From positions 1-40,221 of the forward strand of contig JBEBWZ010000015.1 in the NCBI GenBank assembly GCA_040391865.1: DNA of 40,221 bases, in the 5' to 3' direction. Below, piece by piece: positions 31,614-40,193 of the stretch. This DNA comes from Solimonas sp040391865 (GTDB taxonomy: Bacteria; Pseudomonadota; Gammaproteobacteria; Nevskiales; Nevskiaceae). How positions within the stretch are numbered: the first letter of the stretch is position 1; each line of letters starts with the position of its first letter. The notes under the pieces are model-generated. The model did not search any database. It had not been told where the DNA came from and worked only from the letters and a program-made list of their open reading frames with translations. Both the position numbers and the translations under genes were made by a program.

Positions 31614-32319
31614 TGCAATGGACCTCGACAGTGGTCCCGGTCACCGGCCCCGAGGCCGTCCGGTCCAGCAGGAATTCAACCGTCGGCGCGATCGCGTCGG
31701 GCTCGGTACTGGGCTGCAGGCCCAGCGCTGCGGTCATCGCGGTGCGCATCGTGCCCGGCGCAACCGCGTTGACACGGATACCGTAGGGCTTGCCTTCCAG
31801 TGCCAGCGCCTCGGTCATGCCGACGACCGCGTGCTTGGAGGTGGCGTAAGCACCAAAACCGGCAAAACGCTGCATGCCGCGCAAGCCGCCCAGCGATGCA
31901 ATGTTGACGATATCGCCGTGGCTGCCCCGCTCGCGCCACAGCCGCATCGCCGCACTGCAGGCGTGGAAGGTGCCGGCGACATTGACCGCCAGCACTTCGG
32001 CAAAGCGTGCCGGCGTCAGTTCGTTCCAGATCTCGCCGCGCCCCAGGATTGCCGCACTGCACACCAATGCATCGGGGCCGAAATCGCGGATCGCCTGTTC
32101 GGTCGCAGCGGCGTCGCTCACGTCCAGCGGGTACTGGTGCACGGCTGCGGCACCCTGCAACTGCGCCGCGACCTCGGCCAGCAGATCGGCGCGGCGACCG
32201 GCCAGCGCCACGCGCCAGCCCTGCGCCGCGCAGCGACGCGCCACCGCCGCGCCCAGACCGGAACCGCCGCCGGTGATGAACACGGCGCGGGGAATGGAAG
32301 CTTGAGTCATCTCTGTCAT
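31603..32319 (-). CDS. SDR family oxidoreductase, possible pterin reductase
   Basis: A 238-residue short-chain dehydrogenase/reductase. The nucleotide-binding motif is TGGGSGLG (residues about 16-23), catalytic Ser142 lies in VNIASLGGLRG, and Tyr158/Lys162 in GAYATSKHA. The Ser-Tyr spacing is 16, three longer than common. The Arg pair in ALAGRRADLL after beta 2 favours NADP(H). Overlap of 11 nt with the PTPS gene suggests coupled translation and a shared pathway, possibly reduction of 6-pyruvoyltetrahydropterin to tetrahydrobiopterin. This is context inference; general SDR activity on another carbonyl is equally possible. ATG 32319 and ATG 32310 are alternative starts, neither with a strong ribosome-binding site. 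Confidence 0.8.
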   Translation of the reverse strand: MTEMTQASIPRAVFITGGGSGLGAAVARRCAAQGWRVALAGRRADLLAEVAAQLQGAAAVHQYPLDVSDAAATEQAIRDFGPDALVCSAAILGRGEIWNELTPARFAEVLAVNVAGTFHACSAAMRLWRERGSHGDIVNIASLGGLRGMQRFAGFGAYATSKHAVVGMTEALALEGKPYGIRVNAVAPGTMRTAMTAALGLQPSTEPDAIAPTVEFLLDRTASGPVTGTTVEVHCNDD

Positions 32320-32455
32320 CGTTGCGGACCCGGCGCCCACCGCAGCATCGCTGCGGCCGCGCACGGAAAAGCACCCGTATGCCGTCAGAGGCTCTGCGGA
32401 ACCGGGTGCGGGAATCGCCTATGGTGCCTGATTCGGCCCCGAACGTGCAGCGAAC

Positions 32456-34354
32456 TCAGCGCGGCTGCGCCAAACCCAGCGTTTTCAAGGCCTCGCCGAT
32501 TTCCTCGAGCACCCGCGGATCGTCGATGGTCGCCGGCGCGTTGTACGGCTGCGCGTCGGCAATCGCGCGCATCGTCGCGCGCAGCACTTTTCCGGAGCGG
32601 GTCTTGGGCAGCCGCGGCACGATCACCGCCTGCTTGAACGCCGCAACCGCGCCAATCTGCGCGCGTACACGCTCGATCAGTTCCGGAATGATCTGCTCGG
32701 CACCCCGCTGGACACCGGACTTCAGCACCACCAGCCCCAGCGGCACCTGTCCCTTCAGCGCATCCGCCACGCCGATCACCGCGCACTCGGCCACATCCGG
32801 GTGACTGGCGAGCACCTCTTCCATCGCGCCGGTAGAAAGTCGATGGCCGGCGACATTGATGATGTCGTCGATGCGCGACATGATCCAGACGTAGCCATCG
32901 CTGTCGAGATAGCCGGCGTCGCCGGTCAGATACCAGCCGGGATAACGCGACAGGTAGCCGTCGATATAGCCCTGCTCGTTGTCCCACAAGGTACTCAGTG
33001 CGCCCGGCGGCAGCGGCAGCCGGATCGCGAGATTGCCGATTTCGCCGGCGCCGAGCACCTTGCCGTCGGCATCCAGCGATTGCAGCTCGAAGCCGGGCAC
33101 CGGCACTGTCGACGAGCCCGGTTTGACCGGCATCGGTTCGATGCCCTGGCAGTTGGCGACCGCCGGCCAGCCCAGTTCGGTCTGCCACCAGTGATCGATC
33201 ACCGGCACCTTCAGCATCTGCTGCGCCCAGGCGATCGTATCCGGATCGGAGCGTTCGCCGGCCAGATACAGCGTCCGCAGGCAGGACAGATCGTGGTGCC
33301 GCAGCAATTCGCCGTTCGGATCTTCCTTCTTGATCGCACGGAATGCGGTGGGCGCGGTGAAGAAATTGCGCACCTGATGCTGCGCGATCACCCGCCAGTA
33401 GGCGCCGGCGTCGGGCGTGCCCACCGGCTTGCCTTCATACATCACCGTGGTGCAGCCATACAGCAACGGCCCGTAGACGATGTACGAATGTCCGACCACC
33501 CAGCCGACGTCCGAGGCCGCCCAGAACACTTCTCCGGGCTCGGCGTTGTAGACCGCCTTCATCGAGTAATACAGCGCCACCGCATGACCGCCGTTGTCGC
33601 GAACCACGCCCTTGGGTTTGCCGGTAGTGCCGGAGGTGTACAGCACGTAGAGCGGATCGGTCGCCGCAACCGGCACGCAATCCACCGGGGCTGCGGCAGC
33701 TTCGAGGGCCTGCCAGTCGAGATCGCGGACCGCTGTCAGCGACGCCGTGCATTGTGGCCGTTGCAGCACGATGCAATGCGCCGGCTGATGCTGCGACAGC
33801 TGCAGTGCCTGATCCAGCAGCGGCTTGTACTCGAGCACGCGGCCGCCTTCGATGCCGCAGGACGCGCAGATCACCAGCACCGGCGCCGCAGCATCGATGC
33901 GCTTGGCCAGCTCCGGCCCGGCGAAGCCGCCGAACACCACCGAATGCACCGCGCCGATGCGCGCACAGGCCAGCATCGCGACCGCCGCTTCCGGCACCAT
34001 CGGCATGTAGATCACCACGCGATCGCCGGTCTTGACGCCCTGCGCCCGCAGCGCGCCGGCAAACTTCGCGACGCGGTCGCGCAGTTCGCGATAGGTAAAA
34101 CGCTGGACGGTGCCGGTAACCGGGCTGTCGTAGATCAGCGCGGCCTGATCGGCGCGACCGCTCTCGACATGACGATCGAGCGCGTTGTAGCAGGTGTTGA
34201 ACTGCGCGCCCGGAAACCAGCGATACAGCGGTGCACGGCGGTCATCCAGCACTTGATCCCAGGGCTGGTACCAATGCAGGGCCTGCGCCTGCTCGGCCCA
34301 GAATTCCGTCGGTGCGGTGCGCGAATGGCGGTACTGCTGTTGATAACGGCTCAT
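32456..34354 (-). CDS. prpE: Propionyl-CoA synthetase
   Basis: A 632-residue AMP-forming short-chain acyl-CoA synthetase converting propionate, ATP and CoA to propionyl-CoA. ATP-binding P-loop-like motif YTSGTTGKPKGVV is followed by RDNGGHAVAL, the PrpE-type variation. VFWAASDVGWVVGHSYIVYGPL and WWQTELGWP form the acyl-pocket region, and GWYLTGDAGYLDSDGYVWIMSRIDDIINVAGHR is the hinge. Acetylation-type lysine motif PKTRSGKVLR lies near residue 590. ATG 34354 gives MSRYQQQYRHS; the length fits E. coli PrpE (628). Acetyl-CoA synthetase is less likely because AcsA proteins carry a different C-terminal region and size. The gene lies in a minus-strand run, 53 bp after an HSL-type esterase. Confidence 0.9.
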   Translation of the reverse strand: MSRYQQQYRHSRTAPTEFWAEQAQALHWYQPWDQVLDDRRAPLYRWFPGAQFNTCYNALDRHVESGRADQAALIYDSPVTGTVQRFTYRELRDRVAKFAGALRAQGVKTGDRVVIYMPMVPEAAVAMLACARIGAVHSVVFGGFAGPELAKRIDAAAPVLVICASCGIEGGRVLEYKPLLDQALQLSQHQPAHCIVLQRPQCTASLTAVRDLDWQALEAAAAPVDCVPVAATDPLYVLYTSGTTGKPKGVVRDNGGHAVALYYSMKAVYNAEPGEVFWAASDVGWVVGHSYIVYGPLLYGCTTVMYEGKPVGTPDAGAYWRVIAQHQVRNFFTAPTAFRAIKKEDPNGELLRHHDLSCLRTLYLAGERSDPDTIAWAQQMLKVPVIDHWWQTELGWPAVANCQGIEPMPVKPGSSTVPVPGFELQSLDADGKVLGAGEIGNLAIRLPLPPGALSTLWDNEQGYIDGYLSRYPGWYLTGDAGYLDSDGYVWIMSRIDDIINVAGHRLSTGAMEEVLASHPDVAECAVIGVADALKGQVPLGLVVLKSGVQRGAEQIIPELIERVRAQIGAVAAFKQAVIVPRLPKTRSGKVLRATMRAIADAQPYNAPATIDDPRVLEEIGEALKTLGLAQPR

Positions 34355-34407
34355 GATCCCGGTCACTCCTGAGCGACGATGTCCAGGCATCGCCATCGAG
34401 GTGGATT

Positions 34408-35424
34408 TCAGCGCGGCATGTCGGCGAGTCGCGCCCGCATGAACGCCAGCATATCGTGCCGCGCCTGTTTTACCTCCGGATAGAGGCTGCCGAACAATGG
34501 AAACGCATGCGGCAGCACCGGCCAGATCTCGCAGCGCACCTCGACGCCATGGGCCTTGGCACGACGCGCGAACAGCACGGTATCGTCCCGTAGCACTTCG
34601 TTGTCACTGGCAAGCAGGAACAGCGGCGGAAAGCCGCGGCAGTCGGCATACAGCGGCGACAGCTCCGGATCGGCGGCATTCCGGTCGCCGGCATACATCT
34701 CGTCGACACGCTGCAGTGCCGCGATCGGCAGGATCGGGTCCTGTTTCATCCGGGAGGTCCGTGATTCCGGCGCATGCACGCGGCCCAGTTCGGTGGCCGG
34801 CGACAGCGGCAGCGCGCAGACCGGCATCGGCCAGCCCTGCTTGCGGATCCGCTGCAACAGGCCCAGCGTCAGATTGCCGCCCGCGGAGTCGCCACCGAGC
34901 ACGATGCGCGACGCCGGAAAGCCGAGATCCAGCAGTGCGCGGTAGGCGCTCTCGCAATCGTCCAGCGCTGCCGGAAAGCGATTGCGCGGTGCCAGGCGAT
35001 AGTCCGGAACGAACGCATGCGCACCGAGTTTGGCGGCGAGATAACAATTCATTTCCAGATGCGCGGTCGGCGCCGCGGGCAGGATGAACGCGCCGCCATG
35101 CAGCCACAGGATCACCGGCTTGCCGGTATCGCGCAGATCGCCGATCACATGGCCCGGCTGATTGCCGACGATGCTGTACTCCAGCGTCTGACCATACTGG
35201 TTGGGGCACCGCAGGCGCGAGATCATCAGCTGGATGCGCGCAATCTTTTCGTCGGAGCCGCGCACCGCGCGCGCCAGCCATGGCCGCAGAAACACTTTCA
35301 GCAGCAAGGTGATGAAGCGGCTGCGCGTGCTGATCGCGATCTCGCGATGCACGATCAGGCCCTCGGCCGGTGCCGGCAGCAGCGCAGTCGGAGAAAAAGC
35401 GGGCGGTACGGAATCAGCGTTCAT
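34408..35424 (-). CDS. HSL-family alpha/beta hydrolase (esterase)
   Basis: A 338-residue esterase of the hormone-sensitive-lipase (family IV) group. The oxyanion motif is HGGAF (109-113), the nucleophile motif GDSAGGN (178-184, Ser180). The acid residue is probably in LFLLASDNEVLRDD and the catalytic His in VLPHAFPLFGS. There is no signal peptide; a moderate hydrophobic stretch at residues 37-50 might associate with membrane. HSL-type enzymes hydrolyse short- to medium-chain esters. ATG 35424 (MNADSVPPA) is chosen because the sequence upstream has no conserved features, although the ribosome-binding site is weak. It lies upstream of prpE on the same strand and is separated by 211 bp, including a long inverted repeat, from the PQQ dehydrogenase. 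Confidence 0.88.
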   Translation of the reverse strand: MNADSVPPAFSPTALLPAPAEGLIVHREIAISTRSRFITLLLKVFLRPWLARAVRGSDEKIARIQLMISRLRCPNQYGQTLEYSIVGNQPGHVIGDLRDTGKPVILWLHGGAFILPAAPTAHLEMNCYLAAKLGAHAFVPDYRLAPRNRFPAALDDCESAYRALLDLGFPASRIVLGGDSAGGNLTLGLLQRIRKQGWPMPVCALPLSPATELGRVHAPESRTSRMKQDPILPIAALQRVDEMYAGDRNAADPELSPLYADCRGFPPLFLLASDNEVLRDDTVLFARRAKAHGVEVRCEIWPVLPHAFPLFGSLYPEVKQARHDMLAFMRARLADMPR

Positions 35425-35578
35425 GGATGGATCGTGCGCAAGGCCGGACGCGGCTGGCCAATGATGCGGCCTCGGCAGCCGCGCTTCCGGAAAACGGTGC
35501 CGATTTCTCCTGGCGCCGCAACCGGCCGAGGCCACAGTCTAGAGGTCATCGCCCCTCACGCTTCACCCGTTCAGCCGA

Positions 35579-35610
35579 GAGGCCGCAGCGGCTAGTGCCC
35601 CTGCGGCCTC
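35579..35610 (-). repeat. Perfect 10-bp inverted repeat after the PQQ dehydrogenase
   Basis: GAGGCCGCAG (35579-35588) and CTGCGGCCTC (35601-35610) are perfect inverted copies with a 12-nt spacer. On the minus strand it starts 26 nt after the PQQ dehydrogenase stop. A stable hairpin without a T-run is expected; it probably acts as a transcript-end stabiliser or rho-type terminator. Confidence 0.55.
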
Positions 35611-35635
35611 CGGAATCGCTACCGCGGTGAGCGCG

Positions 35636-37762
35636 CTACTGCGGCGCCGCCGCTTGCGCCAGCTCCGCCTTCAGATCATGCGCACGCTTGATCAGATACT
35701 GACGCACCGTTTCCACATCTTCCGGCGTCAGCACGTCCATCATCGACGGCATGCCTTTCTGCGCGTAGGCACCGGCGAGGATGCCCGGGAACAGCTTGTG
35801 TTTCTCGGCGGTGAGATAGCGCAGGTCCGGCAACACCGTGCCGCTCATCGCGCTGGCGCCGTGGCACATGCCGCAGTTGGCGTTGTACAGCTGCCGCCCC
35901 CTGGCAACCGTGGCTTCATCGGCCGTCAGCTCTGGCGGCTCTGGCAAGTTGGCCGGCTCCAGCTTGGGTGCCGGCAGGGTCGCCTTGCCGCCGATCTTGT
36001 AGGTGAGGATGCGGGCTTCCGGCCGCACCTTGACCACCGTGGACAGGCCACCCAAGGCCAGCGGGAACGCACCGCCCCAGCCGGCCGCAACGCTCACATA
36101 TTGCTCGCCGTCGATCTCATAGGTCATTGGCCCCGCCATCACGCCGGTGTTGGCCGACGCTTCCCAGAGCTTGGTGCCCTTGTCGGCGGCGTAGGCAACG
36201 AAGCGGCCGTCGGCCGTGCCCTGGAACACCAGCCCGCCCGCGGTGGCGAGCGTGCCGCCATTCCAGACGGTGACGTAGTCCTGCTTCCAGACCGCCTTCT
36301 TCGCCACCGGATCCCAGGCCACCAGATGGCCCTTGTAGAGATCGGCCACGCCCTGCAGCTCCTTCTGGTTTTCCGGCAGTTCGATCGGCGCCGTGCCGAG
36401 ATGCCAGCGACCCTTGCCCTGGAAGGTCTGCGCGTTGTCCGGCACGTACAGCGCCGGCGCTTCCTGCATCGGGATGTAGACCAGTCCGGTCTGCGGGCTG
36501 AACGACATCGGCTGCCAGTTGTGTGCACCGATCGGCCCGGGGAAGACCAGCTTCGGTTCCTGGGTCCAGTCGCCATCCGCGATCTCGACCGGACGCCCGG
36601 TCTTGGGATCGACGTGCGACGCCCAGTTCACGGTCGCGAACTTCTCGGCCGAAAGCAGCTCGCCGGTAACGCGGTCGATCACGTAGAAGAAGCCGTTCTT
36701 CGGCGCCTGCATCAGCACCTTGCGCGGCTGACCGTCGATCTTCAGGTCGGCGAGGATGATGTGCTGGGTCGCGGTAAAGTCCCAGCTTTCGCCCGGCGTG
36801 GTCTGGTAATGCCAGACGTATTCGCCGGTCTCGGGTTTGAGCGCGACAATCGACGACAGGAACAGGTTGTCGCCCTTGCCCGCGCTGCGCACCTGACGAT
36901 TCCAGGTCGAGCCGTTGCCGGTGCCGATGTACAGCAGATCCAGCTCCGGATCGTAGGCCATCGAATCCCAGACCGTGCCGCCGCCACCGAGCTTCCAGTA
37001 CTGGTCGCCGCTCCAGGTCGGCTTGGCCATCTCCATCGCCTTGCTCTCCGGCGGCAGCGCCGGATCGCCCGGCACCGTGAAGAAGCGCCAGGCCAGCTTG
37101 CCGGTCTCGCTGTCGTAGGCCGCGACATAGCCGCGCACACCCAGCTCGGCACCACCGTTTCCGATCACCACCTTGTCCTTGATGATGCGCGGCGCACCGG
37201 TGATGGTGTAGCTGCGGTTGTGATCGATGACGGTGTCGATCTCCCAGACCTTGGCACCGGTCTTGGCATCGAGCGCGATCAGGCGGCCATCGTAGGCGCC
37301 GAAATACACCCGCCCCTTCCATACCGCCACGCCGCGGTTGGCGACGTCGCAGCAGCCGTCACGATCCTTGTCGCGCGACACCTTGGGATCGTATTTCCAG
37401 AGTTCCTTGCCGCTGCGCGGGTCGAGCGCGCTGACGATCGAAAACGCGCCGGTCACGTACATCACGCCATCGACCACGATCGGCGTCGCCTCGGTGGCGC
37501 GGTCCACGTCCAGGCGATAGCTCCAGGCCAGGCCCAGCTTGGCGACGTTGTCACCATTGACCTTGTCCAGCGGACTGAACCGCTGCTCGCCATAGGTGCG
37601 ACCATGGCTCATCCAGCTGCCCGGCTCGCTGTCGGCGGCAATGATGCGCGCCCCATCCACAGGCTTCGATGCTGCAGCCGGTGTCGATTTCGATCCGCTG
37701 CCGCAGGCGGTAACGACGGCGCACAACACCAGCAACGGCAGCAGCCGTTTCGTATTACGCAT
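35636..37762 (-). CDS. PQQ-dependent quinohemoprotein alcohol dehydrogenase, lipoprotein-like
   Basis: A 708-residue PQQ-binding beta-propeller with a C-terminal cytochrome c domain. W-motif repeats (ALDPRSGKELWKYD, ALDAKTGAKVWEID) and the vicinal disulfide Cys137-Cys138 in DGCCDVANRG fit methanol/ethanol-type PQQ dehydrogenases. The catalytic Asp is probably Asp328 in SWDFT; two positions later is Thr330, not Asp, so a calcium rather than lanthanide site is favoured. C630-x2-CH (CGMCH) binds heme c. The signal ends VTAC at Cys20, so this may be a lipoprotein, unusual for the family, whose members are usually soluble or membrane-bound. Strong ribosome-binding site GGAGGAGAAAGG precedes the ATG. 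It oxidises primary alcohols in the periplasm by homology. Confidence 0.92.
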   Translation of the reverse strand: MRNTKRLLPLLVLCAVVTACGSGSKSTPAAASKPVDGARIIAADSEPGSWMSHGRTYGEQRFSPLDKVNGDNVAKLGLAWSYRLDVDRATEATPIVVDGVMYVTGAFSIVSALDPRSGKELWKYDPKVSRDKDRDGCCDVANRGVAVWKGRVYFGAYDGRLIALDAKTGAKVWEIDTVIDHNRSYTITGAPRIIKDKVVIGNGGAELGVRGYVAAYDSETGKLAWRFFTVPGDPALPPESKAMEMAKPTWSGDQYWKLGGGGTVWDSMAYDPELDLLYIGTGNGSTWNRQVRSAGKGDNLFLSSIVALKPETGEYVWHYQTTPGESWDFTATQHIILADLKIDGQPRKVLMQAPKNGFFYVIDRVTGELLSAEKFATVNWASHVDPKTGRPVEIADGDWTQEPKLVFPGPIGAHNWQPMSFSPQTGLVYIPMQEAPALYVPDNAQTFQGKGRWHLGTAPIELPENQKELQGVADLYKGHLVAWDPVAKKAVWKQDYVTVWNGGTLATAGGLVFQGTADGRFVAYAADKGTKLWEASANTGVMAGPMTYEIDGEQYVSVAAGWGGAFPLALGGLSTVVKVRPEARILTYKIGGKATLPAPKLEPANLPEPPELTADEATVARGRQLYNANCGMCHGASAMSGTVLPDLRYLTAEKHKLFPGILAGAYAQKGMPSMMDVLTPEDVETVRQYLIKRAHDLKAELAQAAAPQ

Positions 37763-37850
37763 GGCCCTTTCTCCTCCAGGCTTTCTATGGCGAATCCACG
37801 ACGACCGACCGTCGCGGTGACCCGCAGTCTATCGGGACCTCGGCACCATC

Positions 37851-37873
37851 GGCCCTACCCTTAGGGAGGGGCC
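37851..37873 (-). promoter_or_regulatory. Near-palindrome upstream of the PQQ dehydrogenase
   Basis: GGCCCTACCCT (37851-37861), centre T, AGGGAGGGGCC (37863-37873). The arms match at 9 of 11 positions. It is about 90-110 bp upstream of the dehydrogenase ATG at 37762, a plausible regulator site. The right side of the intergenic region holds the carboxyltransferase terminator; nothing else is recognised. Confidence 0.4.
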
Positions 37874-37930
37874 ACGCAAACGAGAAGAGCTCGCAAAAAC
37901 ATCCCAGCGCATTGATTTTTCTGACTTTGA

Positions 37931-37964
37931 AAAAGAAAGGGCGGACCCGCTACCGGGCCCGCCC
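37931..37964 (-). terminator. Intrinsic terminator after the carboxyltransferase gene
   Basis: Read on the minus strand: GGGCGG and CCCG arms (complement of 37939-37949) pair with CGGG and CCGCCC (37954-37964), with one A-C mismatch. The hairpin is followed by TTTCTTTT (complement of 37931-37938). It ends transcription 50 nt after the stop of the carboxyltransferase at 38016. Confidence 0.85.
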
Positions 37965-38015
37965 CTCCGATCCCCCACCCCAGCACCCCCAACAGATGGT
38001 GACGGTGCAGCGTCG

Positions 38016-39623
38016 TTACATGCGGAACACGCCGTAGCGCGGCTCCGCGATCGGTGTATTCAAAGCCGCCGAGATCGCCATACCGAGGACGTTCCGCGTG
38101 TCGGCCGGGTCGATGATGCCGTCGTCCCAGATTTCCGACGTCGACCAGTACGCTGACTGCTTGCGCTTGAACTCACCCAGCACCGGATCGCGGATCGCAT
38201 CGATATCTTCCTGCGTCAGCTTCTTGCCCTGCTTGGCAAGCTGACGGATCTTGACGTCGGCCAGCGTGTTCGCCGCCTGCTCGGCGCCCATCACACTGAT
38301 CTGCGACTGCGGCCAGCAGAACTGGAAGCGCGAATCGAAGGCTCGGCCGCTCATGCCGTAATTGCCGGCGCCGAAGGAGCCATGACACATCACCGTGAAC
38401 TTCGGCACTTCGCAATTGCTTACCGCCATGATCATCTTGGCACCGTCCTTGGTGATGCCGCGGCGTTCATATTCCTTGCCGACCATGAAGCCGGTGATGT
38501 TCTGCAGGAACACGATCGGCGTGCGCGCCTGGTTGCACAGCTCGATGAAGTGCGCGCCCTTGAGCGACGAGTCGTTGAACAGCACACCGTTGTTGGCGAG
38601 GATGCCGACCTTGTAGCCCCAGATGTGCGCGTAGCCGCAGATCAGCGTCTTGCCGTAGTTCGGCTGGTACTCGTGGAAGCGCGAGCCATCGACGATGCGC
38701 GCGATGATCTCGTGCATGTCGAAGCCCTGCTTGATGTCCTGCGGCAACACGCCGTAGAGCTCGCTGGAATCGTAGTGCGGCGCTTCCGGCGGCTGCCATT
38801 CGGTATGCGTCTTCTGCGGGCGCTTGAACTGCGCAACGATGTCGCGCGCGATCGCGATCGCTTCCTCCTCCGACGAGGCCGGATAGTCGGCAGTGCCGGA
38901 CACGCTGGTGTGCATGTCGCAGCCACCGAGTTCGTCCACGCTGACCTCTTCGCCGGTCGCCGCCTTCACCAGTGGCGGACCGGCAAGAAAGATCGCGCCG
39001 GTGCCGCGCACGATCACGTTGTAGTCCGACAGGCCCGGCACATAGGCGCCGCCCGCCGTGCAGTGGCCGAGCACCACCGACACCTGCTGCACGCCCATCT
39101 TCGACAACATGCACTGGTTGCGGAAGATGCGGCCTGCCATGTACTTGTCGGCGAACAGATCAGCCTGCAGCGGCAGGAAGCCGCCGGCGGAGTCGCAGAG
39201 ATGCACGACCGGCAAGCGGTTCTCGATCGCGATGTCGAGCGCACGGATGGTCTTCTTCACCGTCAACGGATACCAGGCGCCGCCCTTCACCGACGCGTCG
39301 CCGGCGTTGATGACCACCTCGCGGCCGGAGACGATGCCGATGCCGGTGACGCAAGCCGCGCCCGGCACTTCGCCGTCGTAGGCCTCGTTGGCTGCCAGCG
39401 ACGAGAACTCCAGGAACGGCGTGCCGGGATCGAGCAGCAGCTTGATGCGCTCGCGCACCAGCAGCTTGTTCTGCTTGCGCAGGCGCTCGATGTCTCGCTC
39501 GGGACGCGCATGACGGACCTTGTCCTGCTTGTCCTTGAACTCCTGTGCCAGGCGGCGGTTGTGCGCGGCGTTGGCCTGGAAACCGGCGGAGGCGGTGTTC
39601 AGCTTGGATTCGATACGCTTCAT
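38016..39623 (-). CDS. Acyl-CoA carboxylase, carboxyltransferase (beta) subunit
   Basis: A 535-residue carboxyltransferase of biotin-dependent acyl-CoA carboxylases (methylcrotonyl-, geranyl- or propionyl-CoA type). It transfers CO2 from biotin to an acyl-CoA. The two crotonase-like halves are visible: GREVVINAGDASVKGGAWYPLTVKK with VVHLCDSAGGFLPLQ in the first, and IVFLQNITGFMVGKEYERRGITKDGAKM with GSFGAGNYGMSGRAF in the second. The GAGNYGM glycine loop and MCHGSF segment are typical of 3-methylcrotonyl-CoA carboxylase-like subunits. ATG 39623 is preferred (MKRIESKL), with AGGAC about 9 nt before. The separate biotin carrier gene precedes it by 72 bp. Substrate specificity cannot be decided. 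Confidence 0.9.
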   Translation of the reverse strand: MKRIESKLNTASAGFQANAAHNRRLAQEFKDKQDKVRHARPERDIERLRKQNKLLVRERIKLLLDPGTPFLEFSSLAANEAYDGEVPGAACVTGIGIVSGREVVINAGDASVKGGAWYPLTVKKTIRALDIAIENRLPVVHLCDSAGGFLPLQADLFADKYMAGRIFRNQCMLSKMGVQQVSVVLGHCTAGGAYVPGLSDYNVIVRGTGAIFLAGPPLVKAATGEEVSVDELGGCDMHTSVSGTADYPASSEEEAIAIARDIVAQFKRPQKTHTEWQPPEAPHYDSSELYGVLPQDIKQGFDMHEIIARIVDGSRFHEYQPNYGKTLICGYAHIWGYKVGILANNGVLFNDSSLKGAHFIELCNQARTPIVFLQNITGFMVGKEYERRGITKDGAKMIMAVSNCEVPKFTVMCHGSFGAGNYGMSGRAFDSRFQFCWPQSQISVMGAEQAANTLADVKIRQLAKQGKKLTQEDIDAIRDPVLGEFKRKQSAYWSTSEIWDDGIIDPADTRNVLGMAISAALNTPIAEPRYGVFRM

Positions 39624-39695
39624 GACTGTACGTCCTGTACCAGCCGGCACCATCCCTGGCGCCGACTTTCAAAACAAGCGGCAACTGCGTGGGTA

Positions 39696-40193
39696 TCAGC
39701 CAACATGTTCTAGCTCCAGAAGTAGCGCATCGCGATCGAAGGTCTGTCCCTTCTCATACGTCACGCTGGCAATCACGCCGTCACGCGGCGCGGCGATGGT
39801 GGTCTCCATCTTCATGCTCTCCATCACCAGCAGGGTCTGGCCCTTGATGACGGCGTCACCCGGCTTGACCTGCACCGCGACAATGCTGCCCGGCATCGGC
39901 GCACGGATGCCGTCTTCGGCGCTGCCACCGGCAGCGGCGGCAAGGCGATCCAGCGGATGCTGGTAGCGCAGCTGGTAGGCCTCGCCATCGAGATGCACGA
40001 AGACATCGTCGCCGCGCGTGGCGATCACGACTTCGACGTGGCGCTCGCCCAGCGTCAGCCAGGAGCGACCGTCGGGACCGGTCTTGAGGTCGATGGCGAC
40101 AACCTCATCACCGAAGTGCAGACGATAGGCTGTCGCCGACCGCGACAGTTCGACGTTATGGTCGTCGTCACCGAGTTTGAATGCGTGGTGCAT
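39696..40193 (-). CDS. Biotin carboxyl carrier protein, separate subunit
   Basis: A 165-residue protein whose C-terminal 70 residues are a biotinyl/lipoyl domain: IRAPMPGSIVAVQVKPGDAVIKG is followed by VMESMKMET, with the biotin lysine Lys128. The N-terminal 95 residues (FKLGDDDHNVELSRSATAYRLHFG and after) are beta-rich, like the linker (BT) domain before the carrier in methylcrotonyl-CoA carboxylase alpha subunits. In most relatives this region is fused to biotin carboxylase; here an ATG begins the protein on its own. The sequence upstream (40194-40221, end of window) has an in-frame TAG at 40197-40199 just before the ATG, so it is not part of a longer frame there. The carboxylase partner is presumably encoded just outside the window. 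Confidence 0.88.
   Translation of the reverse strand: MHHAFKLGDDDHNVELSRSATAYRLHFGDEVVAIDLKTGPDGRSWLTLGERHVEVVIATRGDDVFVHLDGEAYQLRYQHPLDRLAAAAGGSAEDGIRAPMPGSIVAVQVKPGDAVIKGQTLLVMESMKMETTIAAPRDGVIASVTYEKGQTFDRDALLLELEHVG

Noticed and set aside
36742..36801. Lanthanide-dependent type of PQQ dehydrogenase
   Set aside because: The residue two after the catalytic Asp328 is Thr, not the Asp expected of lanthanide enzymes.
35627..37864. Long plus-strand open frame (about 745 codons) opposite the PQQ dehydrogenase
   Set aside because: The minus strand has clear PQQ-ADH motifs, heme site and strong RBS; the plus frame has Arg/His/Ala-rich shadow composition with no recognisable domain.
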